Origin: Paenibacillus helianthi
GTDB taxonomy: Bacteria > Bacillota > Bacilli > Paenibacillales > Paenibacillaceae
Length of the DNA stretch: 64,000 nucleotides
Assembly (NCBI RefSeq): GCF_001909055.1
Contig: NZ_LVWI01000092.1
Coordinates: forward strand, 101,393-165,392
Direction of reading: 5' to 3'
The notes beneath the pieces were generated by a model. It worked only from the letters and a program-made list of their open reading frames with translations, was not told the DNA's origin and did not search any database. Shown piece after piece: positions 19,501-30,900 of the stretch. Each line of letters starts with the position of its first letter. The stretch's first letter is position 1. Both the position numbers and the translations under genes were made by a program.

Positions 19501-22500
19501 CGGCAACCGGTGAACCAATAATAATATCCTCATCACCACTATATTTGGCGAACATAATATTCAGCGCAGTCAGCAGTGTCATATATAATGTCGTGCCGCG
19601 TTGCTGGCCAAAACTAATAATGCTATCGGTCAGATCAGCACCCACCTCAAACGTCAGCACGCTTCCGTTATAGCTTTTCACAAGCGGTCGCGGGAAATCG
19701 GTCGGCAGGTTCAGTACGGGCAGTTGACCCGACATAACGGAACACCAATATTCCTCTTGTTTCTTAAAGCTTCCATCCTTCAGCCGATTGTTGTGCCATA
19801 CGCTAAAATCTTTATACTGAATACGAAGTGCAGGTAAAGATTCAGCACGATAAAAATGGAAAAATTCGTTAATAAGAATACCAATCGATACACCATCGGA
19901 AATGATGTGGTGCATATCAAGCACCAACACGTGTTTATTCGGCTCTATGCGGAACAATTTGCTGCGTAGCAGCGGTGCCTTCGTCAGATCGAACGGTCTA
20001 ATAGCCCGATTCAATTCGTCTCGGATGACGGATGCCTCAGAGAGCTCCTCGTATTCAAGTGTGAAATCGGCCTCATCCATAATTCGCTGTACAAGCACGC
20101 CGTCGTTAATTGTAAAGCATGTACGGAATGATTCGTGCCGTTCAATTAACAATCGAAACGAAGCTTCAAACCGTTCCCGATCAAGTTCCCCTTCAAGCTG
20201 CAGAACAGTCGGAATGTTGTAGGCTACCGAACCATTTTGCATTTGTTCCAGTACGTAGATCCTCTGCTGGGAAGAGGTGGCGGGATAATATTCTGCCCAC
20301 TGTGCTATCGGGATGGCTAGAACCTGCTCTTCAACACTCACTGACCCAATGATTGCTGCAAGCTGACGAATCGTCGGGTTGATGAAAATATCGTTGATCG
20401 TAACCGCAGCCGAAGCATGCTTGGCCAGCCGTGTCACAATACCGATCGCCAGTAGAGAATCACCACCTAAAGCAAAAAAGTCATCGTCGAGACTTAAAGT
20501 TTCATAGCCGAGCACTTCAGACCAAATCTGGCCCACAGCCAGCTCATCGGCTGTGTATGCGCTTCCATCCTCCTTGCCAGTTAGAACCACGGATGAATCG
20601 TTCCTGTTAATCGCCGAACCTTTCAGTGTGTGGATATTCGGATACTCCTCCCCCCGAACGAAAACGTCATCCGAGAGTCTAATCTTTAGGGAAGGCCTCC
20701 ACTGCTGCAAGATTTCCAAATCAAACTGTCCGATAACCATTTGATTGACATCTTTAGACAGGATGGCGTCAAAAGATTGCATTCCGCCTGCTATCGGCAT
20801 ATAACCAATAAAGCCGGGCCCTGTAATTCCCTCGAATGCATACCAGTTTATTGCAAGCGCATGCTTACCTTTGTAACGGCGATACGCACTATATGCATCC
20901 AAAAAGCTATTCGAAGCGACATAGTCACTTCCCGTCGCTCCTCCCCATATGGATGCGAGCGAAGAGAACATAATAAAGAACTCCAGGTTCTCCGTTTCCA
21001 CAAGAACGTCTAAGACTACTGTTCCAGCCAATTTCGCCTTCATTCCATCACGGAAATTGTCAAACGATTTGACGGCAATAGGGTCGAACGACTGCTGCAT
21101 GGCGCTGTGAATTACGCCGTTAATTGGACCATAGCGATGCTTAACCTCGTGTAAGATCGTCTCCATCTGATCCGGATCAGATACATCTGCCGCATAATAG
21201 GCCACCGTCGAGCCCATCCCCTCAATCTCGAGCATTGCCTTCATCTTGGCCGCTTCCGCCAAGCTGCACCCGGGGCGGGTAATCCAATCGTTCCATTCCT
21301 CCTTCGGCGGGAGCGAGGTACGGTTTACGATAATGAGTGTAACATTAGCTTTGCTTGCTATATGCTTGCCGATTTGAAGTCCAAGCTTACCTGCTCCGCC
21401 TACGAGTATATAAACGGCGCCGGCACGCAGGGTGATCGGTGTAACTATATCGGGAATTACATCGATATCACTTCTTCTCATCTCGGGAACGATCCGTTTA
21501 TCCCGATATGCAACCAACGAATCTTCATAATTAAACCTAATTTCCTGTACTACCTGTTGCGCAAGTTGTGTTGCTGACAATTGCCCGATCGCCAGATCCG
21601 TGACGTAGCATTGAAGCCTCGGATTTTCTTGCGGGATCACTTTGGCTAAGCCGACAATCGGTGCCTGGGCAGGATAAACCTCTTCGGCTATGGACACAGC
21701 CTGTGACCGATCAGTAACAATCCGAATTTCAATAGAATGGTCTACATTTAACGCAATAAGTGCTTTTGCCAAGTGAAATAAACTATACGATCCGAGCTCC
21801 TGAGCGCTTTCAATTTGCTCTGGAGTATATGAATTGTCTTGATAAGGAATATCTAACGACCACAAATGAACAATACCACTAATGTTGACATCTTGCTCTT
21901 GCAGCAAATGGAGTAATCTCATGTAATCACTATTAGTCGTAACGTTCATAACAAACCAGTCGGCTTGCTCTTGAGCAAACGTTTCCCCCCGACTAATTGT
22001 ATAGACGCTATTGCCGCTAGATCGGAGGGATTGCGCCACCGCATCTCCAATCCCATATTCGTCAATGAATACAAGCCAGTTTCCTCGTAGTGAGGAGCGG
22101 GTAGAAGATGGGGACAGCTCACTTTGTTTCCAAAAAATCTCATACGTCCAATCTTGATACGCTTGCGGATAATAGCTAGATTGTCCGATAACGAGCATCG
22201 TTTCCGCTAATTCTCGGGACTCTCTCTCTACAGGATATGAGCCGACAGCCTCGTAATTGGTATCCCTCAATGCTTTCTCCCAGCGCAAGTGGTCAATCAA
22301 CGGAGTATGTACCCGAAGCTCAACATCTTTAAACGCCCACCAGCCTTCGGCAAGCCCCCATATCAGGTTAGTGGACGCTCTGTTTTTAACAAGCTCTAGG
22401 CTACACAAAATCCCTTTACTCGCAAGCAATGTATGAAGCATTAGCAGTGAACCGCGAATATCTTGCGTTGCATGAATCACATTATAGGCAATTATGATGT

Positions 22501-25243
22501 CATAGCTATGGTGCTTGAAGCCCTGCTCGCTTGGCTGCTTCCCTATATCCAGTAATTTGTAAGTCAAATTTGGATATTCGCCTTCGAACTGCTTCCGGGC
22601 TTGGATTAGTTGAGAGTTTCCGATGTCGGTAAACGTGTATTCGTACTGAGCATCTTTTATCTTAGGAAGCAGCAACTGTGTCAAGCTTCCTGTACCGCCG
22701 CCTACTTCGAGAATACGGACTTTGCCGCTATAAGATCTTATATATTGTGCAATCGTCTCAACGGCCATTAATCCGCACAGATCCCCGAAAGACTTGCTTT
22801 CATCTTCGAACGATTTGAAGAAGTGCGATGTTCCGTCAGGGTATAATACCTGCAACGGGTTGATAGCGCCAGACAAAACTTCTTCATAGTGGGATAGACA
22901 ATGCTTCAACAAACGCCATGTCCCTTGGTTACCGGGGAACCGAATCAAACATTCTTCGAAGTAAGCCTCCACGTCAGCAGTTTCGGCTCTGGCGCTTATC
23001 TCATACTCCGAACCATTTAGCGTCACGTAACCGGTCTCAACGAGCAGGCTGAGAATGTATCGGAACAGACGTACCTGCTTCGTATCCAAGCTTACGGCGG
23101 CGCATATTTCATCTAAGGTATGACCCTTAGCCTCGCAGAACAGCCCTTTACCCCTAAATAACTGCATGAAATAGTTGGCGACGAAAAGCGCCTCTTCATC
23201 GAACATATCGGCAGGCTGCTTATATCCGGCATGTGCAAGTAAACTCTCTCCAAATAGAAATGTCGAACGTGCAATGTCGTGAATGTCCGCATGTTCACGG
23301 ACTGAATCGGTCTCATCAATTTCAATTGCTGTAGCTTGCTCGATCCCAATCGCAGCTTGTTCAGTATGGTGATTAGCCCAATGGCGTGTTTTCGAAAAAG
23401 GGTATGTAGGAAGTGGTACTCGTCTCCATTCCACCTCCCGATAGTACGCCACCCAATCGATGTCGCTGCCGCCGGCAAAAGCTCTGCCCATCGCCTCAGC
23501 CTTCGTATCCTCCTTGATCATCCGGGCACTAACACAAAGTTCGTCGGTATTGCCTAGATAGATGCCTTTTCCTGTGAAGGATGGCCATCCTTCTTCCGGC
23601 CATTGTTCTGTAAGCTGTGTCACTTTGGTTCTTAGTTCTTCTTTGCTCGCAGCTGCTATTGCAATACGATAACGATGTGCATCCCTTCCGCAGGTAGAGG
23701 TGGCACATATATCAATCAGGTCATACTCGGTGGACGGCATATATTCAGCGAATCGCCGCACGTACTCCCGCAGAGATGCCAAAGTCTTGGCTGACAGCAC
23801 CAGCACAGCCTGTGTTGGCTCAAGTGAGCGGTTGTGTCGTTCCTTTGAGTCCGTTTCTTCAACTATAATATGAACATTCGTTCCGCTTAGACCGAACGCA
23901 CTTACGCCGGCTCGGCGGACAGGCTGCCATTCACACGTATCCCATGGCAGCAAAGTCTCGTTAATATAAACGGGCGAATCTATAAAAGGTATTAATGAAT
24001 TCGGCTTCGTCACGTGTAGCGTCGGGGGAATCATGCGATGCTGCATCATTAATACAACCTTAATAATACCCGCTATACCGGATGCGGCAACCGTGTGTCC
24101 AATGTTGCTCTTTAACGAACCGATTCCGCAAAATTGTTTTTTGTCTGTATAGAATCGGAAAGCATTCTGGAGTCCTTCAATTTCAATAGGATCGCCTAAC
24201 CGGGTGCCCGTACCGTGCGCCTCAATGTATGAGATTGTCTCTGGGTTAATATTGGCCCGCTTCCAAGCCATGCGAATTGTATCACTCTGTGCAATTGCAT
24301 TTGGCGCGGTTATACCGCTAGACCGTCCGTCTGAGTTGACAGCGGATCCTTTGATTACAGCATGGATGAAATCGCCGTCTTTAACCGCCTGATCGTAAGC
24401 TTTTATGTATACAATTCCGAGCCCCTCTCCGGTGACCGTTCCATCGGCCGAATCATCAAAAGCCTTCGTTCTGCATCCTGAAGATAAAATGCCGAAGTCA
24501 GTGTCCTGCTCAATTGGAAATAGAGATAAATTTACTCCGCCGACTAAAGCACGATCGCAATCATTGTTCTGAATAGCTAAACAGGCCTGGTGTAGCGCTG
24601 TTAGGGATGATGAGCATGACGTATTAATGAGCTGGCTTGGCCCGAGTAAATTCAAATAGTGCGAGATGCGTGAAGCAATTATAGCCGCAATGTTACCTGC
24701 CAGTGACGACGCGTCAACTTTCTCCATATATCGCTGGTACTGAGATTCATTGTCGCAATACCCAAGGAAGACGCCAGTTCGGCTACCGTTCATCATCGCA
24801 GAACTATATCCCGCATGCTCAATCGCTTCCCATGCGAGCTCCAGAAACAGCCGCTGATACGGGTCCATACTGCGGGCCTCAGCAGGAGAAATATTAAAAA
24901 AGGCATTGTCGAAACGATCGACATGCCTGAGATAACCAATCTTTGCGAAACTGTACTTCGCTTGTCCGAATAATTCGTCTGCAAGTACGGCTATGTCCGG
25001 TACTCGTTCTGCCGGCGGAGCTCCGATCGATTCTTTGCCAGCGGATAAGTTGCTCCAGAACTGCTCAAGGTTATCCGCATCCGGTAATTTACAAGCCATA
25101 CCGATAATTGCAATATCCGAATTGACCGCTTCGGCGCTACTTGTGCCCAAATTGGTAAGCTCCATAAGCATTGCAAGCGCATCCTTCTCGCCCACACGCT
25201 GAGCAGCAAATTGTTCGAGAATGTACGTTTTCGTAAGTTTCAT
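16547..25243 (-). CDS. Hybrid PKS/NRPS: KS-cMT-KR-ACP-C-A(Gly)-T-half-C
   Basis: At 2898 residues this is the longest protein here. It takes the chain from the upstream NRPS, adds a C-methylated beta-hydroxy C2 unit, then glycine. Seen: N-terminal helical docking segment (1-40); KS (T-S-C-S-S-S, Cys near 208; H-G-T-G-T); no AT; C-methyltransferase with the SAM motif E-V-G-G-G-T-G near 848; KR (G-G-A-G-K-L-G near 1283, Ser and Tyr present); ACP (G-G-D-S-L near 1593); C (H-H-I-I-S-D-G near 1780); A (T-S-G-S-T-G near 2251); T (G-G-N-S-L near 2637). The specificity residues as I align them are D-I-L-Q-Y-G-M-I-W, close to the glycine code D-I-L-Q-L-G-L/M-I-W. Residues from about 2690 to 2898 look like only the C-terminal lobe of a condensation domain, with no HHxxxDG. 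It precedes acyltransferase 2. Confidence 0.88.
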   Translation of the reverse strand: MKLTKTYILEQFAAQRVGEKDALAMLMELTNLGTSSAEAVNSDIAIIGMACKLPDADNLEQFWSNLSAGKESIGAPPAERVPDIAVLADELFGQAKYSFAKIGYLRHVDRFDNAFFNISPAEARSMDPYQRLFLELAWEAIEHAGYSSAMMNGSRTGVFLGYCDNESQYQRYMEKVDASSLAGNIAAIIASRISHYLNLLGPSQLINTSCSSSLTALHQACLAIQNNDCDRALVGGVNLSLFPIEQDTDFGILSSGCRTKAFDDSADGTVTGEGLGIVYIKAYDQAVKDGDFIHAVIKGSAVNSDGRSSGITAPNAIAQSDTIRMAWKRANINPETISYIEAHGTGTRLGDPIEIEGLQNAFRFYTDKKQFCGIGSLKSNIGHTVAASGIAGIIKVVLMMQHRMIPPTLHVTKPNSLIPFIDSPVYINETLLPWDTCEWQPVRRAGVSAFGLSGTNVHIIVEETDSKERHNRSLEPTQAVLVLSAKTLASLREYVRRFAEYMPSTEYDLIDICATSTCGRDAHRYRIAIAAASKEELRTKVTQLTEQWPEEGWPSFTGKGIYLGNTDELCVSARMIKEDTKAEAMGRAFAGGSDIDWVAYYREVEWRRVPLPTYPFSKTRHWANHHTEQAAIGIEQATAIEIDETDSVREHADIHDIARSTFLFGESLLAHAGYKQPADMFDEEALFVANYFMQLFRGKGLFCEAKGHTLDEICAAVSLDTKQVRLFRYILSLLVETGYVTLNGSEYEISARAETADVEAYFEECLIRFPGNQGTWRLLKHCLSHYEEVLSGAINPLQVLYPDGTSHFFKSFEDESKSFGDLCGLMAVETIAQYIRSYSGKVRILEVGGGTGSLTQLLLPKIKDAQYEYTFTDIGNSQLIQARKQFEGEYPNLTYKLLDIGKQPSEQGFKHHSYDIIIAYNVIHATQDIRGSLLMLHTLLASKGILCSLELVKNRASTNLIWGLAEGWWAFKDVELRVHTPLIDHLRWEKALRDTNYEAVGSYPVERESRELAETMLVIGQSSYYPQAYQDWTYEIFWKQSELSPSSTRSSLRGNWLVFIDEYGIGDAVAQSLRSSGNSVYTISRGETFAQEQADWFVMNVTTNSDYMRLLHLLQEQDVNISGIVHLWSLDIPYQDNSYTPEQIESAQELGSYSLFHLAKALIALNVDHSIEIRIVTDRSQAVSIAEEVYPAQAPIVGLAKVIPQENPRLQCYVTDLAIGQLSATQLAQQVVQEIRFNYEDSLVAYRDKRIVPEMRRSDIDVIPDIVTPITLRAGAVYILVGGAGKLGLQIGKHIASKANVTLIIVNRTSLPPKEEWNDWITRPGCSLAEAAKMKAMLEIEGMGSTVAYYAADVSDPDQMETILHEVKHRYGPINGVIHSAMQQSFDPIAVKSFDNFRDGMKAKLAGTVVLDVLVETENLEFFIMFSSLASIWGGATGSDYVASNSFLDAYSAYRRYKGKHALAINWYAFEGITGPGFIGYMPIAGGMQSFDAILSKDVNQMVIGQFDLEILQQWRPSLKIRLSDDVFVRGEEYPNIHTLKGSAINRNDSSVVLTGKEDGSAYTADELAVGQIWSEVLGYETLSLDDDFFALGGDSLLAIGIVTRLAKHASAAVTINDIFINPTIRQLAAIIGSVSVEEQVLAIPIAQWAEYYPATSSQQRIYVLEQMQNGSVAYNIPTVLQLEGELDRERFEASFRLLIERHESFRTCFTINDGVLVQRIMDEADFTLEYEELSEASVIRDELNRAIRPFDLTKAPLLRSKLFRIEPNKHVLVLDMHHIISDGVSIGILINEFFHFYRAESLPALRIQYKDFSVWHNNRLKDGSFKKQEEYWCSVMSGQLPVLNLPTDFPRPLVKSYNGSVLTFEVGADLTDSIISFGQQRGTTLYMTLLTALNIMFAKYSGDEDIIIGSPVAGRNYVELEGIAGLFLNTLAMRNFPRRDSRVADFMEEIKQNTLAALSRSEYPFEMLVDRLSLQRDTSRNPLFDIMFILQNTGDAKEVLHEHDDKLKIHPYPFEQRSSQFDLTFDIIERNKRLIVDIEYSDELFRKETIEIMAGHFTAVLRALVEQADQKIGQISLLSVEERSLLIDQWNVNKTLHSREKTVVQLFEERAGLHPVLRAVQDGQRELTYGELNKRANRVAARLLENGARPDRFVALLMNRSVDMMIGLLGILKSGAALVPIDPNYPEERINYVLEDSGLSLAVADRSLTHKLSGMSAIIHVDEMDDGTESDTNPLIQATSEHLAYMIYTSGSTGRPKGVMIEHRNLTAFKAGVEAAADFIYGGNWLALTTISFDIFILETILPLLNGSSVMIASEHDQINPHSIKQLILDHNVNMIQLTPSRLQLLLEDSSLPEAILRLQMIYVGGEALPLKLLQRLQAKTEAKIYNMYGPTETTIWSTVQNLTCANKVTIGRPIPNMQVYILDRNMQPVGINIIGDLYITGEAVARGYYGRNELTADRFIPCHFNPGQRMYRTGDLARWRPDGSIEYAGRDDFQVKVKGYRIELGEIEQSLCKHDSIQEAVVTLAGQETANPYLTAYYIGDYEIETKQLQLLLSKTLPDYMVPLAYTYMKNWPLTPNGKLDRLALPEPTRNIMSPVAAGATSTLSSIEQQLWDIWSELLQTDALGVYHNFFEMGGNSLAIVLVHEKLEALYPGTVRIVDLFAYPTISSLAQFIEDQLMGAEINFSEDDGDYWMYEMEGPILRLPREYKKQARLVKQERIMLSSHVEGERYARLQRAADHEKVEAIDILLALYVHLLSQIMGSEDIYLEQAVQGSYGPTIRPLRIELNRCSNFSELFLLIHQKRLFASLSQWDDSFWRKQKQENRQADDIIPLFSELSNYSRLNNMEHDLVHVVELMPDGIVFRTVFNGSCLHQRGVSSLLDDYEQLLMMLLDEYAT

Positions 25244-25259
25244 TTCAATTCACCTCTCA

Positions 25260-27935
25260 TCATTCTAACTGTTGCGCACCCTCTTCTGCGGTAATAACGC
25301 CTTCCTTGACTTTTCGAAGCAAACTCAAGATATCTGCCTGACTCGTTTGGAGTTCTAGTTCCGCCTCCTTTATCGGGGCTCCTTGTCGTTCCAGAAAGTC
25401 GGCTAATGTAGCAATGGAATGGAATGTGAATAGCTGAGCAACAGTGAGAGAGGCATCAATTCGTTCGACAATTTGAGCATGCACTTTAAGGATGAGAAGC
25501 GAGTTCCCCCCGATTTGCAGAAAGCTATCGTTAATGCTCACTCGACTTAAACCGAGTACTTCTTTCCATATTTCTTCAAGCTGCTGCTCCATCTGATTTC
25601 GAGGAGGCTCATAATCGGTATCTGGTTCACGCCTGTCCGATATAGCAGCTAGCTCTTTACGGTCGATTTTTCCGCTTTTCATTAGAGGCATTTTTTCGAG
25701 CTTCAAAAATAATGAAGGTACCATATACCGCGGAAGTCGCTCGTGTAAGTAAGCATTCAATTCATTCGGAGTCGTTCCTTTGTCCCGAGGGACATAGAAA
25801 GCGACCAACATACGTTTCTGTTCATTAAAAATAACAGCTGCTTCCTTCAACTCCGGATTAGCGAGCAACGCGGCTTCAATTTCGCCAATTTCGACCCGGT
25901 GGCCATTGACTTTAATCTGGTGATCGATACGACCTTCGAATCGAATCAGAGCATTTATGTCATAGCGCCCAAGATCCCCCGTCTTATACAGCTTGGAGTA
26001 ACCAATTTCAGGATAGGGATTCTCGACAAAATTCTCTGCTGTCTTGTCCGGATTATACAAATATCCAAGCCCCAAACAGTGTCCTGTTATATAAATCTCC
26101 CCCTGTTGTCCAAGAGGAGTAAGGTTGCGATGTTCATCCAGCAGCAAGATTTTAGCATTTGCTATCGGCCTTCCAATTGGAATAGCGCCTTCATGATCAT
26201 GACTGACTTCAAAATAGATGACGCCTATCGAAGTCTCCGTGGGACCGTACAAATTCGTCATACGTATGTCAGGGAACCGCTTCTGGAATGCCTTTACGGA
26301 ACGGGACGTCATCTCTTCCCCACCTATTATTAGATGCCGCAAGCTTTTCATATCTTTTGATATATTATCCTTGAACTCCATTTGTTCAACAAGCAAATTA
26401 AAAAGAGATGGGACAAAATCCGTAATCGTTATTTTTTGGCTAGATACGATGTCCAGTACATCGGTTAGCGTCATTTGAAACTCCGGCGTCGGCAGAACGG
26501 TACGTCCGCCATGGAGAAGTGGCCAGAATAGCTGCCAAACGGCACTATCGTAGATATGCGGCGTCGTCTGTAAAATTGCGTCCTGTTGGCTGCAGCCAAA
26601 ATGTTCATCCATCCATTGAAAACGATTCGTGATCCCGATATGCGGAATAATCGCCCCTTTGGGCTTGCCTGTAGAACCTGAAGTATAAATAACATAAATT
26701 GGATCCTCCGGTGCGGCTGTATGCGCCAATTCCAGCAGCGTCGGGGACAGTTCCGTATAATCCACAACGATCATCTTGTCGGACAGCTCCATGTCTGTGG
26801 GCTGTTCTCCGCTTATTAACACGGCGTGAGCATCCAAATCTGCAAGCAATGTACGCAAACGTTCAACAGGACCGGTTCCATCCAGCGGAACGAATGCAGC
26901 TCCAGTCTTCATCACCGCTAATAAAGCCAAGGGTAGATTGAGTCCATGACCGATCAGAACAGGAATATACGATCCTCTGCCTATTCCGCGATCATGAAGC
27001 TTCCATGCAAGAGCATTTGCTTTCTCATTCAACGCATGGTAGGTTAATGACTCATTGCCATATACAACTGCCGTATTGAATGGCGTCTGCTTAGCCTGTT
27101 GTTCAATCCGGCGATAGATCGGATCTGACAGACTGTACGAACGATCGGTTTGATTACGAACCAACAGAAGTTCATGCCTCTCCATGGTTGTAACCATCTC
27201 CATTGAGGCAATCGTCTTATTCGCATCCTCCGCGCTTTCCTCTAACAAGCGAAGGTAATGGCCGATCATGGTATTAATGAATTCGGTCGTGTATGCTCCC
27301 GCACGATACTTTACCCGCCCAGTTATTCCAACATTAGACTCGTTAACTATGAACGATAACGCCGCAGGCAGTTGTACCAAAGCTGACTCGTCCTGCATGC
27401 CTTCCATCATAAAAGCCGTATCTAATACCGATGTCAGTTTCTCCTGATCCAAACCCAGAAACTCGACTATTTTGGCAAATGGAAAGTTGTGGTGGTCTGT
27501 CGCTTCCTTCATAACTTCCTTCAGCAATTTCATTAAAGCCGCCAGGTTCAAGCTTTCATCGAATGTTGTTCTAAGCGGCAGCCCAAAGTTTAATGAGTTC
27601 AGGGGTAGCGGATGATGAAAAACCGGAGTAAGGATGATTAGATCCTCCATCCTTTTGTACCGGCGGATAAGCACGAAATAGTTGGACAGTAAATACAGAA
27701 ACAGCTTGACCGGATGAGATGAATACTGCTTTTTTATGAGTTGAAACGTCTGATTCGGCACCTCGAACGCGGATTCCTCATATGAAGAACTTTCCGTAGT
27801 GATCGATGGAGGGCTATAATTCCGGATTAGTGACAACGTATGGTCCATTCCGCTCAATTTGTCTCTCCAATATTGTTCCTCCACCCGAAAATCATAGCTA
27901 TTCAGTATAATATTATGATTCAACGTCGGTTTCAC
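25260..27935 (-). CDS. NRPS: half-C-A-T with C-terminal docking helix
   Basis: An 891-residue single module. Seen: residues 1 to about 215 resemble the C-terminal lobe of a condensation domain without HHxxxDG; A domain with Y-T-S-G-S-T-G near 419; T with I-G-G-N-S-L near 809; then about 40 residues containing I-L-S-L-L-R-K-V-K-E-G and I-T-A-E-E-G, a docking-type helix pair facing the N-terminal helices of the next PKS. Specificity residues as aligned: D-S-W-D-I-G-L-I-G, which I cannot assign; the acidic residue at position 278 hints at a basic side chain such as diaminopropionate (inference). The frame stays open to a TTG at 27989, but GTG at 27935 with AAGGAGG upstream is better and leaves 35 bases after the previous stop. 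Catalytic condensation must come from the C domain ending the preceding protein. Confidence 0.85.
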   Translation of the reverse strand: MKPTLNHNIILNSYDFRVEEQYWRDKLSGMDHTLSLIRNYSPPSITTESSSYEESAFEVPNQTFQLIKKQYSSHPVKLFLYLLSNYFVLIRRYKRMEDLIILTPVFHHPLPLNSLNFGLPLRTTFDESLNLAALMKLLKEVMKEATDHHNFPFAKIVEFLGLDQEKLTSVLDTAFMMEGMQDESALVQLPAALSFIVNESNVGITGRVKYRAGAYTTEFINTMIGHYLRLLEESAEDANKTIASMEMVTTMERHELLLVRNQTDRSYSLSDPIYRRIEQQAKQTPFNTAVVYGNESLTYHALNEKANALAWKLHDRGIGRGSYIPVLIGHGLNLPLALLAVMKTGAAFVPLDGTGPVERLRTLLADLDAHAVLISGEQPTDMELSDKMIVVDYTELSPTLLELAHTAAPEDPIYVIYTSGSTGKPKGAIIPHIGITNRFQWMDEHFGCSQQDAILQTTPHIYDSAVWQLFWPLLHGGRTVLPTPEFQMTLTDVLDIVSSQKITITDFVPSLFNLLVEQMEFKDNISKDMKSLRHLIIGGEEMTSRSVKAFQKRFPDIRMTNLYGPTETSIGVIYFEVSHDHEGAIPIGRPIANAKILLLDEHRNLTPLGQQGEIYITGHCLGLGYLYNPDKTAENFVENPYPEIGYSKLYKTGDLGRYDINALIRFEGRIDHQIKVNGHRVEIGEIEAALLANPELKEAAVIFNEQKRMLVAFYVPRDKGTTPNELNAYLHERLPRYMVPSLFLKLEKMPLMKSGKIDRKELAAISDRREPDTDYEPPRNQMEQQLEEIWKEVLGLSRVSINDSFLQIGGNSLLILKVHAQIVERIDASLTVAQLFTFHSIATLADFLERQGAPIKEAELELQTSQADILSLLRKVKEGVITAEEGAQQLE

Positions 27936-27970
27936 AGAATATGTCGCCTCCTTGTATGTGCAACAACGGT

Positions 27971-30900
27971 CTATACGTCGAACTCCCAATCCAATGAAGA
28001 TCTCTGTAAGAATACAATGTCACGATTTAGATGCAATTCGCTTAACTTTGCATACCGATCGTTTAGCACTTGTATTATTAACGCCAAATAATCCTCTGTC
28101 ATTTGCACAGTGGTTTCTCGTTTGTATCGGTCGCTGTTATAATCCAATCTGAACTTCAGACAACCATCAGAAAGATAAGACTCTAAATGCCAGTCTACTT
28201 TAGTCTTCTGAGCCTGAAGCAGATAGCTGCTACAATGCATCCCGCCAATTTCTACGGCCGCTTCTGGGCTTCTATCATCGTGAAATACAAACATGGCATT
28301 GAACATACCCGAGTTGCTGGCTGGTTGTTCAGACGGCAACTGCTCAACTGGTAAATCAACCATTTCAAGTGCAGAGATAACCTGCTTTCCCACATCCGCC
28401 AAGTAAAAGTTGAAAGCCTTGTTTTCCGGTACGTGATTACGAATCGGAAGTGTATTAATAAACATCCCGATTACATGCTGAAGCTCACTGAATTTGCGAA
28501 CAGAAACAGGTGCGCCTATCACGATATCTGAATTTCCGCTATACTTATGCAGCAGCAAATAGTAAACGGATAGCAGTGCGACGAACAGTGTCGTACTCTG
28601 CCCGGCAACAAGCTCCTCAAGCCTACGTGACCGCTCGGGATCGAGTGTGAAATCGACCGTTGCCGCACGGTATGCCAATTTCTCGGTGCACTGATAATCA
28701 CAAGGAATAGCAAGCTCGGGAGCAGGAGAACGGAAAAGTTCCGACCAATATGTGAGTTGCTCCTGAAATGCATATGATTGCAATTGCTGATTTTGCCATA
28801 CGCAATAATCTTTGTGCTGCACAGAAAGGGCAGGCAGATTTTCACCTTGATACAGCCTGGCTAGATCCCCAATCAATATATTCATGGACAATCCGTCCGC
28901 AACGATATGATGTATATCGATCAGTAACACATGGCGTTCCTTCGATAGCTCGATTAAACCAACCCTTAATAACGGACATTGAGCAAGATCAAAAGGCCGA
29001 ATGAATTCTTGAATCGCATCGTCCAATTGATGCTCATCGGCATATAACCGTTCGATCTCAAACGTAGCAGAGGGGGCAATTCGTTGAACGACCTTGTCTT
29101 CTTTAAACGCAAACGAAGTTCGGAATGCCTCATGCCGTTCAATCAGCTTCTGAAAAGCACTCTGAAGCCTGTCGCAGTCTAAAGCTCCGTTAATGATACG
29201 TACACCGCTAATATGAAAGCTTGTATCCTCGGGATTCAACTGTTGGCGCACGAACATTTTCTCCTGTGCCGGCACAACCGGATAATAGGTATGGTTCGGA
29301 GCCTTCTCCAATACCACTCTTCCGCGCTCTCCCTGTTCAACAAGCCGTCCCAGCGCTTCAATAGTCGGATTATGAAACAACTCCCCAACCGTAACGTCAA
29401 CTCCGAACCGATGGGAGATCTCCAACTGAAGTTGGTTTAGCTTTAAGGAGTGCCCCCCAAGACTGAAGTAATGGTCCTTATTGCCTATCTGGTCCGGTTG
29501 CAAACCCAATACTTTGCCCCATATTTCCGTTAATGCCCATTCCGTACGCGTCAATGGTGTCACGGACTTGGCGCCAACCGCAATATCCTTACGCTGTGGT
29601 GTGGGCAATGCAAATCGATCCAGCTTACCATTCGTATTAAGCGGAAACGCTGTGAGTTGGACCATATAGCTAGGGACCATGTATTCAGGCAGCTGATCTA
29701 ATAAATATTGACGAATTTCGTTCCGGCTCAGTTCCTGATCCGATTTCAAATAACAGCATAGGTACTGCTCTCCATTATCGTGCTGGAAGACGGCAACCAC
29801 AGCTTCGCGGATAGAAGGATAGCTTTCCAATGCACACTCTATCTCTCCTAATTCGATCCGATAACCACGAATTTTTATTTGATCATCCAACCGCCCGAAG
29901 TATTCGAGGTACCCTTCTTCATTCACTCCCCCTAGATCTCCGGTCCGATACATGACTTTATAATGCAAGTCGTCATGCAGCTTATCATAAGGATTCGGGA
30001 CAAATGATTTGCTTGTACGTTCCTTGTCGCCATAATATCCATATCCCACGCCTGGGCCGGCAACACATATTTCTCCTTTGACTCCTATAGGGCACATTTT
30101 CAACGCGGAATCAAGAACGTAGATAGCCGTATTCTGAATAGGTCGGCCGATTGGAATGGCGCTTGTATTAGCCTCAGCCGGCTGATAGATAAAGTGATGC
30201 GTAATATCGTCGGACACTTCAGTCGGTCCGTATGCATTAATGAGCGGGATCTGATAATGGTTGAACCACCGATTGACAAGCGTAACGGGCAAGGCCTCTC
30301 CCGTTACCATCATCCACCGCAGCGCCGGCAGCGCCCGGCTTTCCTGCGCCCTGGTATCCACATAGTTCAATAACTCTCTTAGCAGAGATGGAACCGCCTC
30401 CACAATCGTCGTTCCACTTTCCAGCAACGTGCGCAACAACGATTCCACATCCATGACGATATCGATGTCAATAATCCGTACAGATCCACCTACCAACAAC
30501 ACCGCTAAATACTGCCATACTGATATATCGAAACATAGTGAAGCCGTTTGGGCGACGATATCATGGGGATGAAGATGAAGTGCCTCGATCTTCGAGAATA
30601 TATGGTTTATCATCCCGCGGTGGTGCACCATCGCCCCCTTCGGCTGCCCTGTCGTACCGGAAGTGAAAATTATATATGCTAAATCTGCTCCGCAGCCCGC
30701 CAATTCAAGATTAGCCACAGAATAATTCTGAAGCTTAAGATCATCTATCCCAAAACAAAATTTATACTGAAGTGAATCTAAGGCCTCGCATAATAGAAGC
30801 TTGTTATCTTCGTCAAATGCGTTGGAAATAACACCTGATATTTCACTTTTCTTCACAATGTAATCAATGCGCTGTAGCGGAAAACCCGGATCGATCGGAA